Assembly: GCA_043228905.1 (NCBI GenBank)
Contig: JBHGNT010000017.1
Coordinates: 4,712,001-4,776,000, forward strand
Direction of reading: 5' to 3'
DNA length: 64,000 nucleotides
Source of the DNA: Azolla caroliniana
Lineage: Eukaryota > Polypodiophyta
The translations under genes were made by a program, and so were the position numbers. Positions 34,360 through 44,669 of this stretch are shown here, piece after piece. The notes under the pieces are model-generated. The model ran no database searches and was not told the origin of the DNA. It saw only the letters and a list, made by a program, of their open reading frames with translations. Numbering within the stretch: position 1 is the first letter of the stretch; each line of letters begins with the position of its first letter.

Positions 34360-34648
34360 AAAGGCAAAGGTAAGATACCCGAATACAAAGTCCACCACCC
34401 CGACTATAGTGATTCGGATGTGTCGGCTCCCTCACTTGACAATGAGTTTGGTGTACCCATCATGCAAACACCCGAAGTAAAGAAGGCACTCACATCGGCG
34501 AGTGAAAAACTTCGACGTTCTTCTAGAGAGAAAGATCTTGTCACTCGACTCGGCTACAACGAGTACATGGCCCATCATTATGCCTTCGCGATGAAGGTAG
34601 CGACCCAACAAGGGCCCAAGAGCCCAAGAGCTCGTGACCCACGATAGG
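34360..34648 (+). pseudogene. gag-pol relic of copia C, part after copia B
   Basis: Begins with the second AAAGG copy and continues the copia C frame (KGKIPEYKV..., DVSAPSLDNEFG), then the pre-RT block [20 protein letters not shown], which matches copia A and B. It ends in a stop at 34646-34648, where the 3' LTR begins. Confidence 0.8.
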
Positions 34649-35583
34649 TGGGATATCAAGCTCAATTATTACCATGTAACTTAGTGGTTACCTAGGTAGA
34701 ATCTAGTTAGAAGGGTTGACTATAACGCCTTAAATAGGACCTTGTATTTAACTGGGATATTCTAGATCCTCCACTCCAAAGTACATTTAATATAGGACTT
34801 ACACCCGTTGTCACAGAAATCCACGGGTACGTGTCAAATTCGGGGTGGGACCACCGGGGTCTTGGACCTGAGAGAGACGGAGCATAGAAGGTCGAGCTTC
34901 ACTGTTTCCGGCGACTGGCCAGAACGCCGACCAAAGTGTTTCCGAATACGTACCAGAAGCAACCGAATGAGAGAGAGAAAAGGACACGCACGCAACACCG
35001 ACTAGACACACGCTTCTTATGTACAGAAAATTCACTTATATATATATACAAGAGTAAGACACAAGTCCGACTTCGAGCCGATCTAAGGTAGTTTAGGTTA
35101 CAACAACGGTCTATTGCCAAGTCGTCGATTAGGGAGCTCTTGGGCTCGTCACGCCGAGCGGGGTCTTGCACAGGAGACGGAGCGGAAGCAAAACCCCCTA
35201 GGACATACGCGCTCTCAACCAAACTAAGACCTTAACATACATAAAGACTCCACCCACACGATGACGAAGAATAAGACCTAAAAGAAACCCTACAAGAAAG
35301 TAAGAAAGTAAGAAGTAGAGACAAACTATCATACCTTAGATCTAACGGTATAACCTCCTAACTCAAAATGGGCAACCCTTTAACAATAGACCCCTCCTTC
35401 CTTTTATAGCCCAAGGAGGGAGGGACGTTACAATGTGGGATAAATCCCCCCTATTATTTTACATACATTCCCTAATGTACATGTGCACATGTTGCACATC
35501 AATGACTTTGCCCATTCCTTTCGGTTTTCTCATCGTAGCCGGAAATCTTCACGACACCATAGTTAGTTACTTGATTCTTAACG
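34646..35583 (+). repeat. 3' LTR of copia C, split by solo gypsy LTR
   Basis: GATATCAAGCTCAATTA to GGACTTACACCC (34652-34806), resuming with CCATAGTTAGTTACTTGATTCTTAA (35557-35583), which matches the end of the 5' LTR (CCCATAGTTAATTACCTAATTC). Confidence 0.75.
34809..35556 (+). repeat. solo gypsy-type LTR (748 bp) in copia C 3' LTR
   Basis: TGTCACAGAA to TTCACGACA, flanked by CCGT (34805-34808) and CCAT (35557-35560). The host LTR copy at 26231 shows CCCATAG at the empty site. Related to LTR I (18162-24053). An (AT)n run at 35038-35049. A plus-strand TTTTATAGCCCAAGGAGGG block near 35402 contains a minus-strand TATA box. Confidence 0.8.
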
Positions 35584-35588
35584 ATATA

Positions 35589-36480
35589 CATTAGATTCAA
35601 CGACAGGTACGCAACTACATTTGGTCTAGTAAGGAAGATCATGCAGCTATACTCACATCACTTTAGTTGAGAGGAAGGTTGGGCCTGATTGATCCCCTCT
35701 CACAATCCAAAGCCTTACTCGCCAAATTTGTGGTGTGAGGACTCCAACCAGGGGATTACTCTTGGAAAATGCTATTGTGGTTACACTTCACTTACTTTAG
35801 GCCACGAAAAGGGGCCAATTGGGCCCCCCAAGCAGGATAGATTCTAAACATGGATCTCAAACCACGTTTCTCACTCCAATTGGAGGATAGATTTAGTGCA
35901 TCCATGTGGAAGGCGTGGTGTGACATAAGACGAGGGCTCAAGTGCAATCAACCTATGTCTAAACCTGCTTGGCTCAGTCAAAGCATCCTATGGAACCCAT
36001 GTATAAGAGATGAATTTGATCAGCTAATTGGATCAAGCAAGGGATTATCATGGGGATGCATTGTAGAAGGTTCAGAAAAGAGTATAGAATGTTGGAGACG
36101 GTTTATGTCATTGCCAAGACAAGATCAAGCCAACATACTCCATGGAATCAGGGGCGTATGGACTATGAGAGCTGAAATTAATAACGCTCTATGGCTTAGG
36201 GAAGCTGCTAATTAAAGGACGACAATGGAGAAATGGATAGGCTACGATGAGGAGGGCTCTTTGATCCCAAGAGGTAAGGAAATCCCGGATAGGATCGAAT
36301 ACCATGAATTGCGAGACAATGACACCAACATTGAATATGGAAATTCGAGTACTCACATATACTGGTCATAAATGGATTGTAGATCCCGATTCGATCAAAA
36401 AGTACAACTAGAATGGCACATGTGTACTCATGAAAACACATGGCTACATAAGGTAAGTTGGGACCCTTTGCTGATACTTA
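35589..36480 (+). pseudogene. LINE E ORF2 C-terminal part
   Basis: Continues the L1 ORF2 after the copia C insertion: RNYIWSSKEDHAAILTSL, then a stop, then GLIDPLSQSKALLAKFVV, a stop, GLQPGDYSWKMLLWLHF and an open stretch 35850-36215 (MDLKPRFSLQLEDRFSASMW...). Decayed coding sequence appears to continue to about 36480. The KALLAKFVV..GLQPGDYSW block is a standard L1 landmark. Four or more stops. Confidence 0.75.
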
Positions 36481-36489
36481 TGCAAAGCT

Positions 36490-36925
36490 ATGTAAGCTAA
36501 GTTGGGTCACCACATTCTATGGAAACAACGGCGTAGACGGGCTTTCTCCAACCAAACTGCACATCCAATAATGTTAATGCAAAATATATGGAGTGAAGTT
36601 ATAGATACTCTAAAGAGCCAATACGATGGCCTGAATGACGGATCCGATGGAGTTGAAAAACGACGACTAGCCTTCGTATAACAATGGTTGTCCTCTCCCT
36701 TTCTTGAGTCAGTGGGCATCCACATAAGATGAAACTATTGTGTCCCTACAAGGATTTATATATAACACTCTCAAGGATTAACACTCTCATCTGTAGAACT
36801 CTATAACTACGAGTTTTTTTTTAAAGAAAAAACGTTCTAAGTTTTTAGTTGGAATCTAAGAAGTTTATATTGTTCTCCTAATGTTATAAATTATAATATA
36901 ACATTCCTTTCTTTTCTCATATCTA
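36490..36925. other. gap between LINE E and LINE F
   Basis: AT-rich; no gene seen. May include the LINE E 3' UTR. Confidence 0.35.
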
Positions 36926-37612
36926 TCTTCTCTCTCTCTCTCTCTCTCTTTGGTGAAAACACACAATTATATTAATAAATGTGTGTAAAAAACATTACTT
37001 ACAATGGGTGTGACAATAAAGTATGGTCACCCACTAACTACATTACATGGGTAGTGGAACATTTTGAATTGTCAATAGGCAAGACGAACACTCCACAGAG
37101 GAAAGAATCTCCACTTGCTCCAATAAAGAAAATTGCCACATTAGTACTCCCTTCAACTTTCGTAGATATGCTTTCACTCCATGTCTACCATCGAATACAA
37201 AAGCATTGCGCATATTCTAATTAAGACGCAATCCCCAATATCTCAGAAATAGAAAAACAATCTCTATCTCTGACTTTGGGTCAACCTGTGTAAATTGTGC
37301 AAACACCCATTGTCTAGGTGTCAAATAACATCGTGATAAAACTTGCCAAATTTGAGAAATGTAACTCCAAATCTGAGGAGCAATCAGACATTGTATAAAT
37401 GGATGAGTACTATCTTCCATTTGAACAACGCAAAAAAAGCAATTACCCATTCCTAGTCCATGACACTTTAGAGCTAATCCCAAAGGCAATCCTCCAATCA
37501 AAACTCTCCAAATGAAAACCTTTGCTACAAGTGGCAATTTAGAATGCCAACTACGTTGTAAGATTTGCCACCACCCATAATCAGATTTGTGTAATCTCCA
37601 TTCATCTTCAGC

Positions 37613-37925
37613 TAGCAATGGGCCCGGTTTAGGCTCAAACCGAACCGAACCGTTAAACTTTGGCTTAACGATTTACTGGTTCAAAAATAAATAAACCGTT
37701 TGGTTTGGTTTCAAATGTTATGATCCGGTTTGGTTTCAGTTTGGTTCAGTTTTGAATTTCATGGTTTAACGGTTTCGGTTTATGTGGTTTGGTTTAAAGG
37801 TTTAAAAGTTTAAAGGTTTATAGGTTTGAATTTCCGTAAATGGTTTGGTTTGGTTTTTATTATAAATAAATGGTTTGGTTTGGTTTCAAGACCAAGAAAC
37901 CGAAACCGAACCGAGCCCATTGTTA
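37613..37925. mobile_element. hAT-type MITE 2 (313 bp)
   Basis: Ends TAGCAATGGGCCCGGTT and AACCGAGCCCATTGTTA: inverted repeats over about 17 bp with two mismatches. Perfect 8-bp duplication TCTTCAGC (37605-37612 and 37926-37933). Interior is GGTTTGGTTT-type low complexity. Inserted in LINE F ORF2. Confidence 0.88.
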
Positions 37926-40192
37926 TCTTCAGCCTTAGATGATAACCATCCAAGAGACTCGATAGAGAAATTGCCAATGATACAAAAGATTAGTAGTCAC
38001 TTGTAACAATGATGTTTGACCCGTTAAACACCAATCAATCCACGATTGTTCTCCTGTTTGTAGAGCTACGAGACCTTGCATCAATGGAATATTTTGTAGT
38101 TGTTGCCAAATAAACCCATAATTAGGCGGAATGCATAATAATTGTCGTGCTTCAACAAACTCCAAAATTCTTTGAGATGGAGTCTCAACTATATCTCCAC
38201 CTCTTTGACCCCCAAACGAAACAAACGATTAAATTGAGAGCGCAATCTCTCCTTTCCTAGCCAACATAATAACCGAGAAGACACAAGTAACTCTTTTTGC
38301 AAAGAATTACAATGCACTCTACTAGATGATGGTTTCCATACACATAACAAGAGTGCTTCTTGCCATGAGGTAACCAAGTGTTGAACACATGTAGAGCCCA
38401 GAATCCTAAGTGAAATACATCCATTCAGTAATTGCCACCATGAAGCCTTAATTGTTGTCCTCCCATGTGTTAAAGCCTTATTCTCAATGAATTATTGAAC
38501 AATAGATATCCATGGTTGTGAGTTTGAACACATGTCTTTTAATAATGAAAATCTACAAACCATCATATGCTTAAATAAGTTCAATATTCCAGCTCCCCCT
38601 AAGTGCTTAGGAGTTGCTCGATGATTCCATGCAACCCAAGTGATTCCCATCTTATCCCTCTTCTTCCACAACAAATATCGAAGAGGTTGCAAAATAGAAT
38701 GCAAAGCTTTCTTTGTCCATGGCAGCAATGGCAAGTAATATAATATCATCGGTTCCGTAATACATTGTACAACCTACAAACGTACATGAAATGGCCAAGA
38801 TTGTGATTTCCAATAGTGTATGAACTTATCCCTCAACTTACTAGACATCCATTCAATCAATTGACCATTTGTAACATTCATTCCTAATGGATAGCCCAAG
38901 TGTCGAAAAATAGACCCTTTCTTCACCACGGATCCTTGTCATCCTAAACATTTTGAATCCCTTTCAGTACATGATATGAGACTAGACTTCCTCCAATTAT
39001 ATGTAATCCGGAAGCCAATGCAAATTGGTTCCATACAAGCATCCCCTTCTCAAGATTCTCTCGTGAGGCTTGTAGAAACATGAAAGAATCATCAACCAAA
39101 GCTTGAAGGTGTAAACCCACAATATCACCATTTGTTGCAAGCTTGGATATCATCACTAACAAAGGATGAGTAACAATAGTAAACAACGGGCTAATAGAAC
39201 ATCCTTGACGAACGGATATTGTAAGGGAAATATCTGATGTAACTCCCCCATTAAGCATGACTCAAGACACCGCATCTTGTCCTAATAAAAATATGAGGCT
39301 AGACATACAAGGTCCAAAGCCCATTGTATGCATTAACCCAGAAACAAAGGACTAATTAACATGATCATAAGCTTTCTCCAAATCTAATTGCACCATAATA
39401 AATTCTTGATGAGTGTTTCGAGCATAATCCATGGCCATTTGAACATTCAACACATTATGCAATATATTCCTACCTGCAATAAAACCATATTGGGCGGGTG
39501 TATCAACTTTGGCTAATACTTTTGTAATCTATTTGCCAAGACCTTTGTAAATATCTTATACAACCCCGCCATCAAAGAAATAGGGCTCCATTGATAAAAC
39601 GACTCTGGAGATGCCAACTTTGGAACTAATTTAATTAGACCAACCTTCCAAGCTTGAGGCATACGACCAAAATCCCAAGAATGTTGAAACATCAAAGTTA
39701 AGGGGCCCTTTAAAATGTTTGAATATCGCTTAAAAACTTCATTTGTCAAGCCATCCCAACCAGGGCTCTTACCACTAGGAAGATGCCTTAAAACTGTGTC
39801 CACCTCATCCTCAGTGAAATCCGCATCCAATTCATGACTAATGAGGTCATGCACAATACATCCAACCACATCATAAAACTCATGACGTGCTCTCCTGACC
39901 TCATTTGTCATTAAAATACTCCTTGAAATAATGAACACATATGTCAATTATTGTCATTGGATCCACTATCCACTCATCCCCTTGATTCACATGTACCACA
40001 TTAGATCGAGTATAAGTAGGATGTAACGCTTGGAAAAACAAATGAGATTGACATTGATTATCGATGACCCCATCCCTCAATTGTTGCATCTTCGCATAAC
40101 GATAGCTTTGGCATTGCAACTGAGAAATAATAACATGCAATTGACTTTGGATATCCAAAAGCTCCTCATCTAATGGTGCATGTATCAATAAT

Positions 40193-40651
40193 TGTTGAGC
40201 AAGCAAGCTCAACCGAATCCAGATCAGCTGAATAAGCCAGAGCCGGATTGGTATCCGAAAACAAGAGCCGGATCGGTATCTAGATGGTATCCGGATACAA
40301 CCGGCCGGATTGGGGAGACGGATCAGAGAGTCGGATTCGAGTGCGAACCGGAAGCCTAGTAGTAGCCTAAACTACTAGGTAATCATTGTCTCGTAGTTAG
40401 TGTCAGTCGCACGTAGGAATATTGAAGTACCTGTCAGTACTTCTGTCCGTCCTTTATGGACTTGTATAAAAGTGCTCTTTGAGCACATTCTATGTACAGA
40501 GAGTATTGTCATTATTTTGAATTAAGTTTATGTTTTGTTGTGTGTGTGTGTGTGTGTGTGTGTGTTAAGTTCTCCATTAAACCTTTTCTCATTTTTTGTT
40601 GCTATCCGGTTGAGCCGGTTTGTCTAACGCTTCCGCACACTAACTTTCTCA
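40193..40651 (+). repeat. solo LTR of the copia A/B family (459 bp)
   Basis: TGTTGAGCAAGCAAGCTC to CTTTCTCA, flanked by perfect ATAAT (40188-40192 and 40652-40656). Shares AGCTGAATAAGCC, the TATAAAAG box (40465-40472) and the TCTAACGCTTCCGCA block with copia A and B. A (TG)n run lies at 40538-40565. Inserted in LINE F. Confidence 0.88.
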
Positions 40652-42079
40652 ATAATGCATTACACCTACAGAGAACTTGTGAGAAGTGTAGAAGAATACC
40701 ACTTCTTCGTTGACCATTAGTTACTCCATATATGCGATGAATGATCTTAATATTTCGTAACGTGATATCCCATGCTTTAACTCCTTTAAGATTCACTTCT
40801 TGTGAAAAAATTACCAAAATTTGCTCCATGAGAGAATCAAAGTGAGGTTGAAGCAAAAGAGAAGAGTTAAAGCATAATGGAGGCTTTCCAAGTAAGGATT
40901 TATACATGTCAATTGTATGATCACAAACCTCCAAACAAATAGGAAAGTGATCTGAAGTTCCTACATCTTGTAAAATTGTCATACGAAGTGATGTCGGTTA
41001 AAAAGAATCATTGTGCATCACATACATTCTATCTAACCGACTCCATGTTTGTCTATGTTGAGCGGATTGGAAAGTAAAACCTAGATCATTCCCATGTAAC
41101 CATGTCCAAACATCCAACTTCAGAACCTCCATCGCCAATGAATCCCAAGCAAGTTGCTAAGGATCATCCATGATTGAATGTTCAGACGTAGATTGAGATG
41201 CATCAACACACATGTTAAAATCACCCATAAGAAATTTGGACGACCCACACATAGGGTTTGACGGAGTGAGCCCCATAATGCAATACGTTGAGTGGCTTGG
41301 TTAGGGGCATAAATCCCAACCACCCACACAACCTCCCCCAAAAAAGTGATTTCTAGAACCAAAAATCGACCATAAGGATCATTATGCACCACCTGAGGAT
41401 AATATTTATCCCGCACAATTAATACCACACCTGAATAATGATTATTAAGATGTCCTGCATAGAATGATGAATATCCAACAAATGAAGTGTGGATCCTGCT
41501 AACTCATGTCACTTATGCTCAATTGCACATAATATATCTCATTCTTTACTTAACAAAGTTTGCCATAATATATACTTCTTATGAGGAGAACATGCCCCTC
41601 TCACAGTTCATGTTACCACTTTCATTCAATCAACAATGTTATGGGTGCACTTGCTCCTTTAGAGCAACCGATGTCATGAAACTAGTCAAAGCATGTTCCA
41701 ATGCTGCATATGAGTTTTCATGCACCACATCCTTAGAGTTGTCTATCAAAATCTTTTGTTTAGGTTCTCCCGCTTGACAAAAACCTCGAGAATTCGATGA
41801 ATTTACAACCCGTCCCAATGAATCAAATTGAAGGTGAAGGGGTAATCCCTTATCCCTAAATTGTCTTTGCCAATGAACTTTTCGAGGACCCTCCCTAGTT
41901 CCTGAATTACTTTTCCAAGTAGTCTCACAAGTAGTGGGCAAACTATTACGTTGCATATTCATTGATTTGCCCTTCGACTTGCCCTTAACCTAATGTCAAT
42001 CATTTTCAACAACAACATCACTACTAGTTCTATCCAACGGTTTTTCCCCTTATCTATAACCACCGAATTTGGTTTTTCC

Positions 42080-43184
42080 ATATCCATAGATTAAGTTCCC
42101 TTATTCTTAGGGCCCAAACCTTGAATTGAAACCTCTTTATAACCTGTTCTAGATGATGTTCCTTCATCCATAACAACCACCATATATGACACACCAACAT
42201 CTCTCCCAACTCCTTCTTTACCATTCCCTTCATTAGGAACCTCTATAGTTGAAGGACAATGACGATTACATTCCGCCATAAAGTGACCCCATTCACCACA
42301 TCCAAAATAGTGACCTGCAAATGTCTCCCACTTCAATTTAAAACAAAGTTTTTTCATTCCAGGTGTGTTCATACACACCCATCCTGGCCTCTTACGACTT
42401 GTATCCCATAACACACAAAATCTGCACTTATTTGTAGCATTTGCATGTGGAGATACCAACACTTTACCCATTTGACTCATCAACTCTAGTAAAAGTGGTC
42501 ATAAAAAAGCATGCTTACAATCCATTGTTATCCAAACAAGACATTCTTGTTTTAACAAAGCATGATAGTCCACAACGGGGGATCATTGCATTACATGCAC
42601 CAATCATTTATCAAAAAACACTGGAACTTTAGCCAACAATGCACTTCGATGTTCCGGTGAACGAAACACTACATCATAAAACCCTCGTGGTCTTGCATAT
42701 ATATTTTCAACACAATTGTGTTCAACCATTGTTTAATCCAATTAATGTATGGGAGTTTCCCAGTAAAAAACAATATAACCACACGATCATAGAATACATC
42801 AAAAGATTGCAACACTGCCTTAGCATCAACTTCCACATCATGAACATCCTCATCATTGCATTCTTTCGTTGCATTTTAATTTTCTTTCACAATATCAGAC
42901 AATAAGGTATTGACAATTCCCCATAAATTATCCCAATTACAATTATCCTTGTCAACCTCATTTACATGTATTACTTGGGCATATGTTGCTTTTTTCTCAT
43001 TAATTTCCTCAATGCGCTTAAACCTCTTAGAGCTTCGAATGTCTTCCCTTTCACGATTACATTCAACCATCACATTACTCTTTTTTGGATCAATTGTTTC
43101 CATATCGATGTCCCCCACAATTTGAGAGGAATTCATGTTTATATCTATTATTCTTGATGTGATAGCGATCTGGGATAAAAACAA
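42080..43184 (-). pseudogene. LINE F ORF1 relic
   Basis: N-terminal part 42876-43184 (KKATYAQVIHV near 43000), then a broken middle where a DUF4283-like domain would be. The C-terminal part (42091-42483) has LCFKLKWETFAGHYFGCGEWGHFMAEC. The knuckle is CX2CX4HX4C with the first Cys changed to Tyr. This is the usual ORF1 plan of flowering-plant L1s (nucleic-acid binding, CCHC). Confidence 0.65.
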
Positions 43185-43821
43185 TTTTCCATGAACAAGA
43201 AAGACAACCGGAACTCACCCGATTGAAGAGGTCGACGATGATGATTACAATAAAAGACCCACAATTTGTATCGAGTATGTGGATGCCAACAACACAAGAT
43301 TCCTTATTTTAATTGTTGCTTCTCACACAGACCACCAAAGTTAACTTGCTATATCTCATTACGAAGCTCTGATTGAGAGCTTTCTAACGCATGTCTTTAT
43401 GCTCAATTCTATTATCGATAGAGATCGCAACAATAAAAAAAATCGCTTCTTCTTCCCCTCTCAACGTTTGCTTCTCTCTCTCTCTCTCTCTCTGGTAATG
43501 GCTCTCTCTGGTGTTGTTGCCGTCGTCGTTTACTGTCGTCGATGTCACCGCCGTCTGTTGTCGTTGTCGATGTCGTCTTCATCTATCGTCGTTGGTTCTT
43601 GGTCGTTGTCGTCACTGTCGTGGCGTGTTTCTTCTCTTTCTTTTCTTGACGTTGTCGAGTTCCGTTTTTCTTGGCACGTCCGTGGGTGGATTTTTTTGGC
43701 ATGCTCATCGCATGCTACATCGTCACGTGCTACAACATGCCGATGTGACTGCGACATACACACAAACTCGGCTAAGTCTCGAACCCATTTATTTTATCTT
43801 TTTTTTCTTATTAACACCACA

Positions 43822-44633
43822 ATGACGTCTAAACGAACTAAGGAACATAAGGATACACAAGACGATGGTATAAGTAAGGAGGACTTTTTAGATATGTTTA
43901 ATCGTCTAACAAAAGTAGAGATGGATATGAAAAAATGGGTGAAAGACGTCGAAACCCACAAGAAAAAAGATAGAGAGGAAAAAGACGCCCTCAAGGCCGA
44001 AATAGAAAAACTTAAAGTGGAAAACACCAACCTTAAAAAACAACTTAATGACATCGAGGTATCTCGAGAGGACGGTGAAATATCCTCCATAGAGGATATA
44101 AAGGACGAGATTAAAAGAGTTAAAGAGGAAGTTAAAATAACATAGAGTTAGCTAAAACGGGTTGGGTAGACATGGTTAAAAGAAACATTAAAAAAGAAAT
44201 AAAAGATGAAAATATTGTTAATACCACCCTTGAAGAAGAGAAAATGTGCCAGGCCTGGCGCTTAAATGTACGTGTCACTAGGCTCAAGGAAGGTGCATCC
44301 CCAGATGAGGATGCACAAACACTTGGGTAAATGTTGGGGTACACAGAGGCCCTACCTATCACCAAAGCATGGAGGGTCGGACGTGACACAACTAGGAGGA
44401 GAGCCTTAGTCCTTCAATTTAAAGACTTAGACTCTAGAATCACCTTCTTTAAGAAGAGACCAATTCTTCAAGGATTGGGTGGGGACCCTATCTATCTCGA
44501 TGAAGACCTCACTAAGATGCAAATTGAGCATCGCAAGAGTTGTATGCCACGAGTTATGCAAGCTCGTAAAGGAAGGCATCGCGCCTTTTACCGAGACGGG
44601 CGAGTGATCATAAATGATCGCACTACTAATTGA
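43822..44633 (+). pseudogene. LINE G ORF1: coiled coil plus RRM-like RNA-binding protein
   Basis: Begins MTSKRTKEHKDTQ. Residues about 30-100 form a strongly charged coiled coil (LKAEIEKLKVENTNLKKQL). After a frameshift near 44139 the next block reads WRLNVRVTRLKEG (44260) and, past a stop at 44328-44330, ALVLQFKDLDSRITFFKKRP and IYLDEDLTKMQIEHRKS, ending at 44633. Coiled coil plus RRM plus a C-terminal LDEDLT segment is the layout of animal L1-type ORF1p, not the CCHC type usual in angiosperm L1s. Would coat LINE RNA. Disabled by one shift and one stop. Confidence 0.65.
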
Positions 44634-44669
44634 CGGCGTGTGGCCCATGTGACAGAAAATGCACTTAGG

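Larger units (their letters stand above)
26079..35583 (+). mobile_element. Ty1/copia 'copia C' with two nested insertions
   Basis: Copia element inserted in LINE E. 5' LTR 26079-26258, primer site 26259-26271, gag-pol relic 26423-28756 continuing at 34365-34648, 3' LTR from about 34646 to 35583. It is split by copia B (28757-34364, TSD AAAGG). Its 3' LTR is split by a solo gypsy LTR (34809-35556). The pol after 34648 is missing (most of RT and all of RNase H), so it suffered a large deletion joining the linker region to the LTR. Confidence 0.85.
25453..36480 (+). mobile_element. L1-type LINE 'LINE E', 5'-inverted, split by copia C
   Basis: Truncated L1 insertion in three blocks: an inverted block (25453-25760, minus), a plus block (25761-26078) and, after the copia C insertion, a plus block (35589 to about 36480). 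The inverted block ends in RT motif FAKDTLLFIGSG followed by CYHELE. The plus block begins with the residues that normally follow it (FCKRSNAMINWHKS). That is the structure made by twin priming. The 3' end was not located exactly. Confidence 0.75.
37210..41480 (-). pseudogene. LINE F ORF2 (endonuclease-RT-zinc tail) relic
   Basis: In reading order: endonuclease block VWVVGIYAPNQATQRIALW (about 41350-41290) and DVGTSDHFPICLE near 40950, the SDH end of the AP-endonuclease fold; RT with LPSGKSPGWDGLTNEVFKRY (about 39780) and ISLMAGLYKIFTKVLANRLQ (39550); VRQGCSISPLF (39200); catalytic motif LVDDSFMFLQ (39100), where L1 usually has FADD; WNHRATPKHLGGAGILNL (38620); zf-RVT tail VAKVFIWRVLIGGLPLG with CFFC..H..C (about 37530-37380); FLRYWGLRLN near 37240. 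Many frameshifts and stops plus two insertions. Confidence 0.8.
36930..43260 (-). mobile_element. L1-type LINE 'LINE F', near full length
   Basis: Minus-strand L1 with ORF1 (42080-43184) and ORF2 (37210-41480) in decayed form. On the minus strand the 3' end is followed by an (AG)n run (plus-strand CT run at 36930-36950) instead of poly(A). It carries a hAT-type MITE (37613-37925) and a solo copia LTR (40193-40651). The 5' end is not sharply defined; it meets LINE G near 43260-43480. Confidence 0.8.

Noticed and set aside
43511-43825. Open frame before LINE G ORF1
   Set aside because: Low-complexity CGT/CT-rich leader; ORF1 starts at 43822 in another frame.
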